A stretch of DNA of 64,000 bases, taken from the NCBI RefSeq assembly GCF_020379485.1, contig NC_063452.1:35549608-35613607 (forward strand). The letters run 5' to 3'. Origin of the DNA: Brassica napus (taxonomy: Eukaryota > Streptophyta > Magnoliopsida > Brassicales > Brassicaceae). This document shows, piece after piece, positions 36,573 through 48,634 of this stretch (position 1 is its first letter; each line of letters opens with the position of its first letter). The position numbers were made by a program, and so were the translations under genes. The notes under the pieces are model-generated. The model was not told the DNA's origin, did no database searches, and saw only the letters and a program-made list of their open reading frames with translations.

Positions 36573-37002
36573 TCTTCTGAAACGTCGATACAATATTAGA
36601 CCATGCATTCTCGTCTACCCTTCGATGCTATCTCCCGAAGACCATAGCGAACCCATTTCACGTTCCCCGCCATTCTAAGTTATCGATCAAACTTTACCGT
36701 AAAAACCGCGGAAAGTTCGTTCTTTATCGAAAGAAGCCGTAATGAACGCTTCGAGTCAGAAGACGGCCCAAAGGGACCTAAGACATGACTCGAGGCCCAA
36801 CTTACGATTTCTTAACCAACAGCCCGTGAGCCGCATGGCGGTTTACGCTTGGTTCGCAAGGAAAGATAAATATCAAGTTTCCGCGGATAAATACGAAATT
36901 TTGAAGATAATTACGAAGATCAGAAAAATGGAATATCTCCATTTTTATGCTATGGCGGCTTAAGGACAGAAGGGGAAAAGCGTAAACCGACCTAGGAGCC
37001 AG

Positions 37003-37010
37003 TATATAAG
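37003..37010 (+). promoter_or_regulatory. Solo-LTR TATA box
   Basis: TATATAAG at the position matched by the related LTRs. Confidence 0.6.
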
Positions 37011-37386
37011 GAGTTCTTGGCGAGAGGCATGAGGAGGACTTTTCTCAGAGCAAACTTAGCATTTAGGGCAATTAGGCAACTTTTCATTTTTGTTATTCGA
37101 GCTGAGACTCAATTAGGTCGTCTTAGGGTTATTAGAACTAGGAATCTCGCCGACAGCTCTCGAGCCCAGGCTTATACCTTGTTGTAAACGCTCATACGCA
37201 AATTCGGAATAAGACTTCTCTTTGCTCTCTTTTTACGATTTCATATAATTTATCGTTGTTATCTCGTGTTCTGATTGCTTAGCGTGTGGTATTAGCAGAT
37301 ATCCGAGACTTCTAGGAAACTAGGGTTCTCCTACTTTCCTAATTTAAACGGAAATCGACAGTGCGAATTTTGGTTCCCAGACGCGT

Positions 37387-38064
37387 GCTTCCGCCTATTC
37401 TTTAGCAGAAACTTCTGTTGTATCAACGAGTAAGAGACTGCGTCGATCCTTTCCTCTCTGGCCCTTTTGCACATATCTGCACATAAGATACTGAATAACA
37501 AATGCATGAGAGCAGAACAAAGGCTTTAGGGTTTTAAGGTGGGTACTAGCTAAAGATGAGATAGCCACTCATGATCCGCAAGATGGGTAAAAATATTGCA
37601 GTCAAGATTAAGTTCAAGTTAGATGGAGTTAAGTCTTTCCAGAGTAACCTCGACAAGCTAAAAGCTTTTGGAGAACAAGATGATGTAATGTCAGGGCGTT
37701 CTGGATCCACATGTGCGTCTGTCTCCTCTGCTAAGGTCACTGAATAAGATGAATTAAAGCACGAGGGCGGTTAATACACATCATAAAATAAGGTCCTGAT
37801 TCCCACAAGGTTGGACTGACTCGATCTTAACAAACTGACTTGATAAATACATCAAAATGACTCAAAGCGGACTGACTCTAAACATTAAACCAAAGGTAAA
37901 CGATTAGTAGCAGATAAGCGCCTCCCTCAGACTTACTTCTCACCATCCCCGGTGAGAAAATAAATCAAGGAAAAGCTAAAATAATAAACAAGTGCAGGAA
38001 ACAGAAACAAAAAATAGAAATAGTTCAAACGGATATAACAATGGAGATAGAACTAGGAGACTGC
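37387..38064. other. 3' UTR of element B
   Basis: Sequence between the solo LTR and the end of the env-position ORF. A 64-codon frame (37546-37740, minus) has no recognisable domain. I see no further gene here. Confidence 0.5.
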
Positions 38065-39512
38065 CTACTCAGTATCATCGCTCTCGGACTGGCCCGTGGA
38101 ACGCATGTTCCTTCTGCGTGGAGTGGCCCATGGAGTCTCTTCGTCACCCCTTGCAGTTCCTGCTGGCTCCTTCCCTGGACGATGACTGCGCGGTGTAGGC
38201 TGGTCTTGACGAGGTTCATATGTGCTCGGAGCTCCCATGCATCCTCCAGTGATCGCCTTCAGTATCCTCTTCATGAGGCTATTGTTCTTGCGCTGAGATT
38301 CTACCATCCAGCGATGGTAGGTGGCATCATCTGCGTTGTCATCAAGGGGGCCCAAGTCATATGCATTGTCGCCTCCATCTGTGCGGACAAACCCAACATC
38401 GTCACGATAAGATGACTTTGGGTCGGCGCAAAGATACTGAGCATCAGGGACGAAATAGATGTTGGTCACGTCACTTAGCGAGGTGATGTTCGGTTGAGGC
38501 AGCTTGCAGTAGAGGTTTCTCCCGTCCTAACTGAGGAAACTGTAGGTTGTCTCGTCGCGGAGAATCTGGCAGTTGATCAGGTAAGGGATATCAATGAACT
38601 CTGCTATCTCGTTACACTGATAGACGCTGAGATCAAGCTCTAAGTGGCGGAAGAGAGGAGTAAGCAAACTCCCAGAACGGTCTTTCTTCAAAGAACCCTT
38701 AACCACTCTGGCTTTCTTGTCCACAAACATCTGAAAGAGCACATAACTTGGACTGGTTGTCATCGGCGCGGTCGGAATCCCAATGTCGGAAGATTTGAGC
38801 TCGTCCTCAACACCGGCCCATAGCATCTGCAACTCTCCCCGTGTCACCTTTGACGTCTGATCCTTTGAGAAGAGCAGATTGCTCAGGACCTTAGCAGTAA
38901 TTCGCAGAACAGGGTTGCGGATGTGATACTGACTGGCTAATCGGGATTTGAAATCCCTTGAAGCGATGAATTTCCAGAATGCTTGCTCTGGGATAAACTT
39001 CCTGGGGAAGGACGTCAGAGTGTACCACTCGGACATCTCATAAATCTCAGTCAGCGTCAAGCTGATGGAGTGCTTAACACCACTCGCAAAGAAAGTGAAA
39101 GAGGCTTCCTCAAAGATCGGGAAACCAGGCTTCTTGAAAGTTAGCTCCGCGGTGGCGAGGACTTGCCTCACCAAATCAGGGTACAGCGGGTGAGTTCTGT
39201 GACAGAGATCAGCTATTCCCAGCACTTGGAGAACCGCGTATAAATCCTCATGGAGGCCTAGGTTGCTCAAAGCCCCGGCGTCGACGAAACGGGTTGGGAA
39301 GATGTTGGTGTTGAGCAGAGTGTTGTAGCGGCGCGAGGCTTCCTTATCCCATTTTTTCTCTGAAGACTTAGGGATGTTCAGATCTGTGAGGGAGATCTCG
39401 GTTCCCTCTTTTTGTGGCCATGGGTAAGTTGAGGGAACAGTGTAATCCTCTGGTTCACCCCGACCGTATGGTCATTTGATCCTAGATGCTGCCTTGGTTC
39501 GCCTGGGAGCCA
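38065..39512 (-). pseudogene. ATHILA env-position ORF of element B
   Basis: It starts MAPRRTKAASRIK at 39512 and then hits a TGA. The frame resumes with the ATHILA ORF-1 family (PF03078) core: EKKWDKEASRRYNTLLN, LYAVLQVLGIADLC, FTFFASGVKHSISLTLTEIYE and ITAKVLSNLLFSK (38527-39270). An in-frame TAG at 38527 separates it from a C-terminal part (38065-38469) with charged, low-complexity sequence. The family lies downstream of integrase in Athila and has been called env-like. I see no clear transmembrane segment in the readable part. Role unproven. Confidence 0.85.
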
Positions 39513-40448
39513 TCTGCAAAACAAAACCAAAGGCAAGAGTTAGTACCATTCGATTGGGTTTAGTAGGAAGACTTGGAAGCTTTTGCGATTTAGTTGCTCT
39601 TTCCAAACTATCCCATAACCCAATGTAGAGAGTTCAAGCGATTGAAAATGGTAAAACAAATACAATCACTTTAGAAGTCTAGGTACTTAGATCAACTTGC
39701 CAATCAAAAATCGATTCAATGGATCCCAAAACCCATATCTTAGCAATCGATGCATGTGTAATTTAAGAACATTGGCCTAAAGGTGATGACTTTCCATCTA
39801 ACCTAATCGAATTAACCATTCTCATCTCAACTTCTATTAACCATCCTAGCAGCAAAAGGAGAGGTCAATTTTGATTTTGATAAACCCTAAAATCGATCTA
39901 TTCAAGCGCAAAGAAGAGAAGAGAAAGAGATTTTAAGGACGAGAATCATAGTGTGATTTCGCCTCTTACCGTTCGATTGGTGATGGTAGAATCCTGCAAA
40001 TTAGCCAAACAGTTCGAAATCAAAGCAAGTAGAAACCGAAAAACTCAAAACAAGTTGAAGAAATTGAAAGAGTTTTAGGTTTTGAAAGGAGAGGGAAGAG
40101 AGGCGATGGGGGAGGCGATTTTTGTGGAAGTGGGAAAGAGATGGGGAAAGTTCCCTTTTTATAGGTCAACTTCATGCCCCACTTCCTAGGATTTCCCTCT
40201 ATTTTACAAAATTAATTCAAATCTAATAAAATATATATTTTTTTTCGAGGAACTTACCTTCGCGGATCGACTGCTTCGAAAAATCAGAGACTGTTCTGGT
40301 TTGAGTAACTCGGTTTTTTGATTTTTATCCTGCAAATAAGTAAAAAGAAACACAAAAACCGAAATCTAAAAGAAATATTTACACTCACCAGTGGGTTGCC
40401 TCCCACCAAGCGCTTGGTTTAAGTCACTAGCTTGACTTGGTTGGCCTA
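39513..40448. other. Spacer between integrase and env-position ORF
   Basis: About 0.94 kb with no coding pattern. Autonomous Athila elements have a spacer here, and it may hold a splice acceptor or promoter for the third ORF. GTGGGTTGCCTCCCAC, an inverted repeat, occurs at 40391-40406. Confidence 0.5.
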
Positions 40449-41783
40449 TTAGGCTAATGGATGATCGCTTAGGGGAATTTCTTCACCCTCTGCGATTGTT
40501 GTCTCAGCAAGGTATGGCTTTATGCGTTGACCACTGACAACAAATTCTTCCCCTTTTGTGTTCAGCAACACAACAGCTCCGTGGGGGCGGACCTCTTTAA
40601 TGATGAACGGTCCGGACCATCTAGATCTCAGCTTTCTAGGGAATAATCGTAACCTTGAGTTGAAAAGGAGCACCTGATCCTTAGGTTGAAAGTTGCGGCT
40701 GGTGATCCTCTTGTCATGGTAGGCCTTAGTTCGCTCCTTGTAGATCTTAGAGCTTTCATAGGCGAGATGCCTAATTTCCTCCAGTTCGTGAATCTGCATG
40801 GATAGTCTCTCTGCTGCTGGTTTGATGTCGAAGTTGAGTAGCTTCACAGCCCAAGCTGCCTTGTACTCCAACTCAACAGGCAGGTGACAAGCGTTACCAT
40901 ACACTAGATTGTAGGGAGTGGTCCCGATTGGTGTTTTGTAGGCTGTTCTGTAAGCCCAGAGAGCGTTGTCTAGCTTGAACGACCAATCCTTGCGACTTTT
41001 GTTAACTGTTTTCTGCAGGATGCTCTTGATTTCTCTGTTTGAAACTTCCACTTGTCCACTAGTTTGAGAGTGATATGGCGTGGCTACCTTGCGTTGTGCA
41101 CCGTTCTTCTTCAATAGACCTGCAAAGATCTTGTTGATGAAGTGACTACCCCCATCACTGATGACTACGCGTGGTACCCCAAATCTTGGAAAGATTATGG
41201 TTTTGAACATCTTAGTCACCACCTTTGCGTCGTTTGTGGGACTGGCAATTGCTTCCACCCACTTAGAAACATAGTCAACTGCTACCAAGATGTACTCGTT
41301 CTTGAAGGGTGGTGGGAATGGTCCCATGAAGTCGATTCCCCAACAATTGAATACTTCAACCACCAAGATGAAGTTCTGAGGCATCTCATTTCGTTTACTG
41401 ATATTCCCTTGTCGCTGGCATGAGTCGCATCTAGAGATGTAGGAATGGGCATCTTGAAACATTGTTGGCCACCAAAAACCGGCTTGGAGGATCTTAGATA
41501 CGGTTTTAAATGTCGCAAAGTGCCCTGCATAAGAGGAACCATGACCGTGATAGAGGATTCCTGGAATCTCAGACTCAAATACACATCGTCGGAATATTCC
41601 ATCCTTGCAACTTCGGTACAAGTAGGAATCATCCCAATAGTAGTGTCTTGCTCCTCTTAGAAATTTCCGTTTATCATTGCCAGTGAATTTGACAGGTTCT
41701 TTCTCAGCAGCCAAGTAGTTGGCGATTGGCGATCTCAGCAAACCATGGAAGATTAGGATATTGCTTTTGGATCGCACAGACAA
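40449..41783 (-). CDS. Element B integrase
   Basis: An open 444-codon frame, the best-preserved gene of the retroelements here. It has the HHCC zinc-binding region ([14 protein letters not shown], then CDSCQRQG), the DDE catalytic core (first Asp in [10 protein letters not shown], second in VISDGGSHF, Glu in [11 protein letters not shown]), and a C-terminal part ending [19 protein letters not shown], then SGQRIKPYL. Integrase inserts the cDNA into the genome. As no stop interrupts it, B may have been young when it landed, or this part was spared by chance. The true N-terminus is in the preceding frame of the polyprotein. Confidence 0.92.
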   Translation of the reverse strand: MSVRSKSNILIFHGLLRSPIANYLAAEKEPVKFTGNDKRKFLRGARHYYWDDSYLYRSCKDGIFRRCVFESEIPGILYHGHGSSYAGHFATFKTVSKILQAGFWWPTMFQDAHSYISRCDSCQRQGNISKRNEMPQNFILVVEVFNCWGIDFMGPFPPPFKNEYILVAVDYVSKWVEAIASPTNDAKVVTKMFKTIIFPRFGVPRVVISDGGSHFINKIFAGLLKKNGAQRKVATPYHSQTSGQVEVSNREIKSILQKTVNKSRKDWSFKLDNALWAYRTAYKTPIGTTPYNLVYGNACHLPVELEYKAAWAVKLLNFDIKPAAERLSMQIHELEEIRHLAYESSKIYKERTKAYHDKRITSRNFQPKDQVLLFNSRLRLFPRKLRSRWSGPFIIKEVRPHGAVVLLNTKGEEFVVSGQRIKPYLAETTIAEGEEIPLSDHPLA

Positions 41784-43170
41784 GGTGTTCCGGAACGCTG
41801 GAGGAAACTGGATAGAGCGGTTGTTCTGTGATGCTTCCCAGACTGATCGAGTAAACGTGCTCGACTAGGAGGCTGTCATCAAGTGATGTATCTTCAACTA
41901 TCTTCATTCTGGAGAGGTGATCTGCAACGCCATTCTCAATGCCCTTTTTTTCCTTGATTTCTAGGTCAAATTCCTGGAGCAATAAGATCCATCGGAGTAG
42001 CCTTGGTTTTGCATCCTTCTTCGTCAGCAAATACCTCAATGCTGCATGATCTGTGTGCACTATCACCATAGATCCAACTAGGTAGGATCTGAACTTTTCA
42101 AAGGCGTAGACAATTGCTAGAAGTTCCTTTTCTGTAGTTGCATAGCGACATTGAGCTTCATCTAATGTCCTGCTCGCGTAATAGATCATGTGAAGCTTCT
42201 TGTCTTTTCGTTGTCCTAGCACAGCTCCAACTGCAAAATCGCTTGCGTCTGTCATGATCTCGAATGGGAGCTCCCAGTCTGGTTGTTGCACGATGGGTGC
42301 TCTGACTAGATCTCCTTTGATCGTGTGGAAGGCTGACAAACAATCGCTATCGAACTCAAATCTTGTCTCCTTGCAGAGCAGGCGAGTGAGTGGTCTTGCG
42401 ATTTTGGAGAAGTCCTTGATGAATCTTCTGTAAAATCCAGCATGTCCGAGGAACTCATGATTCCTTTGACAGAGTTTGGAGGTTGTAAGCTTATCATCAC
42501 TTATATCTTTGCCTTGTCCACTTCGATTCCCTTTTCTGAGATTTTGTGACCGAGAACAATCCCATCTCGCACCATGAAGTGACACTTCTCCCAATTCAAA
42601 ACGAGATGATTTTCCTCGCAGCGTTGAAGGACCCTGCACAAGTTCGACAAACACACAGAAAAGAAACTCCCATAGACGCTAAAATCGTCCATGAAAACTT
42701 CCATTATATCCTCAATTAGGTCAGTGAAAATAGACATCATGCAACGCTGGAATGTCGCAGGAGCATTGCACAAACAAAACAGCATTTTCCTGTAGGCAAA
42801 GGTGCCGTAAGGACACGTGAAGGTCGTCTTCTCCTTATCGTCTGGGTGAATGGGAATCTGAAAGAAACCTGAATAACCATCTAAAAAGCAGTAATATGGG
42901 TGGTTAGCCAATCTCTCAAGCATTTGATCAATAAATGGGAGTGGGAAGTGGTCCTTTCGTGTAGCCATATTTAATTTTCAAAAATCAATACACATACGGT
43001 GACCTGTTACTGTCCTAGTGGGTATCAATTCATTCTTTTCATTAGTAACCACAGTGATCCCCCCTTTCTTAGGAACTACATGAACATGACTAACCCACTT
43101 ACTATCAGAAATCGCATAAATTACACCAGCTTCTAGAAGTGGAACCCAGATCGCATAAAGAACAAGCGAA
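41704..43170 (-). pseudogene. Element B reverse transcriptase-RNase H
   Basis: RT begins abruptly with LLEAGVIYAISDSKWVSHVH (near 43140), passes VPKKGG and GHRMCIDF, hits a TGA at about 42975 (an Arg codon in relatives), then continues with MATRKDHFPLPFIDQML and the catalytic [10 protein letters not shown] (42501-42968). After a stop and a one-base shift near 42440, RNase H follows in another frame: [57 protein letters not shown]. All catalytic motifs are visible, but the gene is broken. Confidence 0.92.
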
Positions 43171-45142
43171 GACTGTCTTTCCAATCTAAACAGATATGAC
43201 AAATTTTCCAGGATCTTCCAATTTCATGATTGTTCTGTTTTAAAGGACTGCACTGTATTTTTTCGAGACCATCATGATGTCGCTGTCTGCAGAAGTCTTC
43301 CCGGAGATCAGCCCTTTCACAAGATTGCGCATTGAAGGAATCATCTGAATAGCATCCATGAGAGAGAACTTGACATTCATCTCTTCAAGCATCTTCTTGC
43401 ACTTCATCTCTTCGCAATCCTTGCGTGATTTCTTAGCAGGGACTGGGTAGGGAACTTTTGGAATGTAGACGCGAGTGGGAACAAATTGATCTTGCGTCGT
43501 GGGTGGTTATGCGGCTGTTGGCTGTTCCGATTCATGGTCGTCGTGGACATCCTCAAGCGGAGGCTGTTCTCCCTCTTTCTGTTTTCCCTTCTCTTGAGCA
43601 GTGAGCTTCTTGGGGACAGGATCTGATAGATGTCTTCCACTTCTCAGCTCGACTGCGTTACAGTCCTTGCGATTCTTGTCTGTTTTCCCTGGGAGCGTTC
43701 CCTGTTGCCTTTTTATTGTTTCAGCAGTTTGAGCAATCTCAACGTCCATCTGCTTTATGTGGCTTGCTACAGCATCATATTTGGAATTCAATTTCGTGAA
43801 CATGTTGTCCATCCGAGTGTTTATCTCTGTTGTAACCTAGTTCAGTGCTTTTCCTTGAATTTGTTGACCTTGCATAAGTTGTTGCATCATTCCCTTCAGC
43901 TCATATGGCGGACCACTCGTGGTTGCAGGAGCAGCCTGTGGATTATTCTGCCGGTTCTGAAATTGATTCTGAGCCTGGCTGAGGATGAACATCTTCCCAT
44001 TCTGATTATGATTTTGATTCTGATTCTGGAAGTATGGCTTCTGATATCCAGTGTTTTGGAACTGATTTCCTTGAGATCTGTCGTTGGGGTTGTCTGGATT
44101 GGTCTTGTATGAGAACAGATGCGGGTTGTTCCTTACATTAGGGTTTGGATGGTAATTCTTGAACTGCCAACCCTTCCCATTAACGTAACTGACCTCTTGC
44201 TGATCTTCTTCCGATGTCTCGGTTTCTGCTGCAGCAACTGTAGTACCTGGTTCCAGATTGGTTTCTTCCATGACATATATGTGATTCTGATTGTTCTTGA
44301 GCAGCAGATTGACCTTAGCGGCAAGGTCATCAATCTTCCTAGTGTTAATGCTGTTCACCTTCTTGGAACGGTCAGTCTCCTCGTTTTTGTTGGACGAACT
44401 AGCTGCCATGTTCTCTATTAGCGCGTGAGCTCCTTCTGTGGTTTGAGTCATGAAATCTCCATTGCTCACTGCGTTTAGACCATTGCAGAACTCCCATTTC
44501 ACATCATCGTAGAAGATTCCTAGAACATGGTCATCGTCGAACCCGTGATGAGGACAATCTCTGAGGGTATCATTGAACCGTTCCCAAGCTTCGTTGAAAG
44601 GTTCATTAGCGAGTTGCTTGAAGGAGGAGATCTTGTTCCTTAGGGCAGCTGTTTTGGCTTTCGTGTAGAAGTGTCCCAAGAAAGCTGCTCTAACCTGTTC
44701 ACAATAAGTTAGGGAACCTGTAGGTAATGACTTAAGCCATCGTGAAGCCTTGTCCGCTAGAGAGAATGGGAACACCATGCATTTGTTGTAGTCGGGTGGG
44801 ACGCCGTTTGCACGAGTGAAACTGCATATCTCTTCAAAAGCTTCAATGTGTTCCATCGGTATCTCAGCTGATAGTCTATGGAACATCTTTCTCTAGACAA
44901 GATTGATCATGCCGGGTCTTATCCCAAAGTCTGCCCTTTGACATGGTGGTGGGGCGATAGCAGAGCGCGTAGCAGAGATGTTACGCGGTAGGTTTCGCTC
45001 ACCAATCGGGACAGGTGGTTCCCGCTGTGCAGTCAGTTGCTGCGCTGCGATTGTTTGTTGTAACTCTTGCATCTATTGCATCTGCTGTTGCATCTGTTGC
45101 ATAGACCCGGCCATTTGTTCTGGAGTGCTGAAGTTGGCCATT
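43150..45142 (-). pseudogene. Element B gag and truncated protease
   Basis: Gag starts at the ATG near 45142 (MANFSTPEQMAGSMQQMQQ), with a TAG soon after, then holds the capsid domain (RANGVPPDYNKCMVFPFSL, ASRWLKSLP, FNEAWERFNDTLRDCPHHGF) and a Gln/Asn-rich tail (43837-44886). An in-frame TAG at 43837 is followed by more of the same frame (43507-43812). The protease lead-in ends EDPGKF, and the catalytic region stops at ACSLCDLGST, where the sequence jumps directly into RT. So most of the protease and the protease-RT linker are deleted. Confidence 0.88.
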
Positions 45143-45310
45143 GTTGCAGTGATTGATTTTTGTTGACGGTTGGTTCTTCCTAAGCTTGCGAGTTCCTGAT
45201 TTGTAAGCGAAATTAAGTCCCCTGGTCATGCACCTGGGTCATCAACTGCAAAAAGTATTAAACAAGTTAGAAGTTTTAGACTAAGTAAATAACCGAAAAA
45301 TAAAGGTAAA

Positions 45311-45329
45311 CCCCGTCGCAACGGCGCCA
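45311..45329 (-). other. Primer binding site of element B
   Basis: The plus strand CAACGGCGCCA matches the tRNA-Asp 3' end, as in element A. The further bases (CCCCGTCG) have drifted from CCCCGG. Confidence 0.75.
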
Positions 45330-45334
45330 AAACT

Positions 45335-46485
45335 TGATACATTAAAATTGGATATTTGTCTACTGTCAAGTTAACAGTGTAGTTGTAATATCTTTAGATT
45401 CAATTCCAGAGGACCAGTTCACACTTTATCTTTATGGGATCAAAATTTAGCTAAAACGAAATGCGGGTTTTAAAGAAGTAAATATCGTAAAGAACATGTA
45501 ACTAGATTAGGTTGTTTTCGATTGATTTAAAGGCGCTAGTCTAGGGTTTCTTTTCAGGTATGGAATCATAAACCAAGCAATTATTCAAGTTCAGTTTATA
45601 ACAAGTCTAAACTCGGATTACTCAGGTTGAAACAACCCACTCTCGTGGTGTTAATTCCTTTGCAAGTCGGTCTTGATGCCTAAACTCTTGTTTCTATCAA
45701 GACACGATGGCAAGCTCTAGAGATCAAGTCCGATATGTTCACAATACACACTAATATCTACTCTCGCTGACTAGGGATGCAAAGCTCATTCAAATCATAT
45801 CAGGTTATCAATTAACGGCCAGCCAAATCGAATAACCCTAATTCATGCACTAAGTGATCGGTTCAATGCAAGCAATAAGAACAAATATGAATGTAGACAA
45901 TCTCAAGATGACTTATTTATGCTCTAGCTTACGAATCCAAAACCCTGGAACCCTAAATTAACTCGGTGACTACTCAGACATAACACAAGAACAGAGAAGC
46001 GTGATTTCTGAATAATACTGTGTATAATAGATCAAAGAAATCAGAGGGTTCAGGATAATCTTCTCTATGAGATAGATGAGGCCTTCTCCCTTACAAGTAG
46101 TAATCGCTAAATCAAAGCTCTCTCAGGTCTTTTCTTGCGTAAAAACTAAGGTAGATCTAAAATAATAAATAGGAGACTATATATATGGGAACCACAGGCG
46201 GATATAGGAAAGAAATAGGAAATCTAGGGTAAATCCCGAAATATTTGGAAAATTTCTTTTTTTATCTCTGTCGCTGGAGCAGGCACTCAGGTTGCTCCGG
46301 TTGACTGTTCTGCGCGAAAAACTCCAAATCATACTTTTCTCTCTTCTTTTCCTCTAGCTGGTCCATTTCCCATCCAATGCAACTCTAGACCTTTTATGAC
46401 TCGAAAAGGGACTAAAAAGACTCGATAAAACCTTGAAAACTATTAGTAAGACATACATATAATGTGCCAAAAACACTATATATCT
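45335..46485 (-). repeat. 5' LTR of element B
   Basis: 1151 bp, equal in length to the 3' LTR. Its outer base pair has mutated (AGATATATAG instead of TGATATATAG). Confidence 0.95.
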
Positions 46486-46490
46486 GTTCA

Positions 46491-46671
46491 TCCTCTTGAG
46501 AGTGTCACGGAAGATGACGTTGACCGTGCTGGCCGTATCGATGAGAACCATGGCGACCTCGAGATCTCTTATCACGAGATCGATCACGAGTGGATCGCAG
46601 TGGGGATGGTCGATCCCGCCAGCCTCTTCTTCATCGAAAGTGATTGCTCCTTTCGGGAAGTCACTGGGCAC
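46491..46671 (-). pseudogene. Tat-like protease, N-terminal half
   Basis: The frame reads [19 protein letters not shown], then [20 protein letters not shown] and the active-site region [18 protein letters not shown]. The family's Asp-Thr-Gly is Asp-Thr-Ala here, so catalysis is doubtful. At 46490 it is cut by element B; the rest is at 33988-34401. Confidence 0.85.
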
Positions 46672-47183
46672 GGACCAGGTCAGCGAATTTGTGCTCGTCT
46701 CGGCCTTGCACTGATAAGCTTTGGTGGCAGAGACGGTATCGCCGCAAAATTACGACCCTCCGATGATCATGTTCACTCTGCGGTGACTATTGTCGTTGCC
46801 CTTTTCGTCCTGTCTTCTGCCGCGCTTTTCTCCCAATTGGTTCCCTTGGAAAGAGTTCTCTGTCGGAGAGCCTTATCGTTCCTCTAAGGGCGGTCTGAAT
46901 CACGGACGAGATCTTTTATCCTAAACACTTTGGCGAGTTCTCCCGCATGTAGCTTTGCGGCTAACCTTGCGCCGAGAACTTTGCATTTAACGGATGAGTG
47001 GCCGCAGGCCTGGTGAAAGTCGGAGAAGACATTCTCGTCGTAATTTAGATTTCGGGTCCATGTGTTACCCGTCGTCTGGCCTTGCTCCGGTCCGAAGTTG
47101 ATGGCGTAGTTATGCGCTCCATGGGTCTCTTCTTCCCCGTGATGGACATTTTTATCGTTTCAGGGGTTTCTCTTTTTCGACTT
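46672..47183 (-). pseudogene. Tat-like gag-protease linker
   Basis: Shifted frames carry [20 protein letters not shown] (47030-46980, a cysteine/histidine knuckle-like stretch) and [16 protein letters not shown]. Several stops are present. It joins gag to protease in the same order as in related elements. Confidence 0.6.
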
Positions 47184-48564
47184 CTAGTCCGACCCATGAT
47201 CTTTTGACGATGTCTTTGTCAGCCTTTGCTTTTGTGACAAGAATTTCGTCTCCTCCTCGATGATCATGTAGTCTATGGCTTTGTGGAGCGCATCTTGGAT
47301 CGTACGCAGCTTATCCAAAGTTATCCACTTCTTGAACTTCGACTTGTACCAGAGCCTCTTTCGGAGCGCGTCTACGGCTACTTTGTCGCTTATTCCACTG
47401 ACTCTATCCATAACGGTCTTGAACCGTTTTATGAAGTGGCGGAGAGATTCATCCTCACCTTGGGAAATGCTCCAGAGATCTACATCGGAGGTTTCTCGAT
47501 CTTTGAACATAGAGTACTGCTTGAGAAATTCCGAGGCGAGTTGGCGGAAACTTTCGATGGAATTTTGCCTCAGGCGAGAGAACCACTCAAGTGCTACTCC
47601 TCCGAGGTTTCGAAGAAGAGGCGGCATTCGCTGGCATCTCTTTCGTTTTCTCTAACTTGGCTCTCCCCATCGCGATCTGGAGAGTCTGTAGGTGTGACTT
47701 TGGATCGCTTGTACCGTCGTAAGGTGTTACCTTGACCTTTCCAGGATCCGAAACCCTAGGTCCGGTGATGCAAGTAGTGAAGGGCGTTTTTCAAGACTCC
47801 TCGAGTAGTAGATCAATCTCGGGTGCGGTGCTGGTAGCGTGTTGGATCTGAGATTGCACCGTTCTAACCTCTACTACCGTTTTAATGAGATGATCGCGAA
47901 GATCTCGAATCTCAGATTTTTTGCTAGCAGATTTGCGACCTTGTCGGCATTTGCCGCGAGTGTTCCGAGTTTGCTCATCGGCCAGTTCTTCCTGTTTGTC
48001 CCAGAAGATGGCTTCTTCTTCTTCTTTGATCATAGGGTTGTCAAACTGGGAGTTGTCTTGAGCCGCGCGGCTCCTAGTTCGACGCGGATGCACGTCTGCG
48101 TCTTCGTATGTAGGCTCGGACTGACTGCTAGAATCCACGTCGACATGTCAGATTTCTCCTTCTTCTTTATCTTCCACGACAGGAGGAAGATCTTCCGGGT
48201 TTTTCCGTGTTGGCGCGGGATTGACTTCGTCGGGATTTTTCCCAGACGGTTTTCCCAGCACGCTGCCTGACCGGTCAGAAGGAGTCGTGAAATCAAGTCT
48301 TCTTCCGCGGATTTGGGTTGTTCTGCGCAGAAAAACTACCATGGTTCTGGTTGTTATGTTTTCAACCTGTTTAGCGAGAGAACTCATGACATTCTTCTGT
48401 TCTGTTGACTTCTTTTCGAAAGTTGAGAACATCTTATCGACCTCCTCGAACACTGTGGTGTTAGCGTTAACCGGGGTAACGTTCGCTGCTGGAGTATTTT
48501 CAACGTCGTTGTCGGCAGCGGTGCCGCCACTGGTTTGTTGGTTGTTGAGATCATCAGTTGACAT
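47184..48564 (-). pseudogene. Tat-like gag
   Basis: The N-terminal part (48148-48564; MSTDDLNNQQTSGG, a coil around VDKMFSTFEKKSTEQ) ends in a stop and resumes in the same frame with [20 protein letters not shown] and an acidic/basic segment to 47791. After a frame change comes the capsid core (47184-47627): [43 protein letters not shown]. This gag domain is typical of Tat/Ogre-like plant Ty3 elements. Broken by at least one stop and one shift. Confidence 0.85.
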
Positions 48565-48613
48565 GTTTGATCGAGCGTTGGTTGCTGAGAGTTAGATTGA
48601 TCCGTACCTCCCC

Positions 48614-48631
48614 TCCCTCCTTGTAGCGCCA
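48614..48631 (-). other. Primer binding site of Tat-like element
   Basis: Minus strand TGGCGCTACAAGGAGGGAGG starts three bases from the LTR end. It resembles the TGGCGCTAGAAGGAGGG form of this lineage. Confidence 0.65.
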
Positions 48632-48634
48632 AAC

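Larger units (their letters stand above)
36288..37381 (+). repeat. Solo LTR inside element B
   Basis: 1094 bp starting TGTTGGGATC and ending GGTTCCCAGA (expected CCCACA), with perfect TSD CGCGT at 36283-36287 and 37382-37386. It shares termini and a promoter region with the LTRs at 25194 and 48635: TATATAAGGAGTTC at 37003, and GCAATTAGGCAAC downstream. No internal sequence remains, which indicates LTR-LTR recombination. It is a Tat-like family member in opposite orientation to B. Confidence 0.92.
34407..46485 (-). mobile_element. Athila-type Ty3 element B with env-like ORF
   Basis: A 12.1 kb minus-strand element with two 1151-bp LTRs (34407-35557, 45335-46485) and a perfect TSD, GTTCA, at 34402-34406 and 46486-46490, inside the protease gene of the Tat-like element. 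Order: 5' LTR, PBS, gag, truncated protease, RT, RNase H, integrase, spacer, ATHILA env-position ORF, 3' UTR containing a solo LTR, polypurine tract (35558-35570), 3' LTR. By eye the LTRs differ at about 5% of positions without length change. The integrase is open; other genes carry stops, a frameshift and a deletion. Confidence 0.95.

Noticed and set aside
43630..44421. Plus-strand frames of 160 and 100 codons
   Set aside because: Both are antisense to the gag of element B and hydrophobic because of the Gln/Asn codons opposite. No independent evidence supports them.
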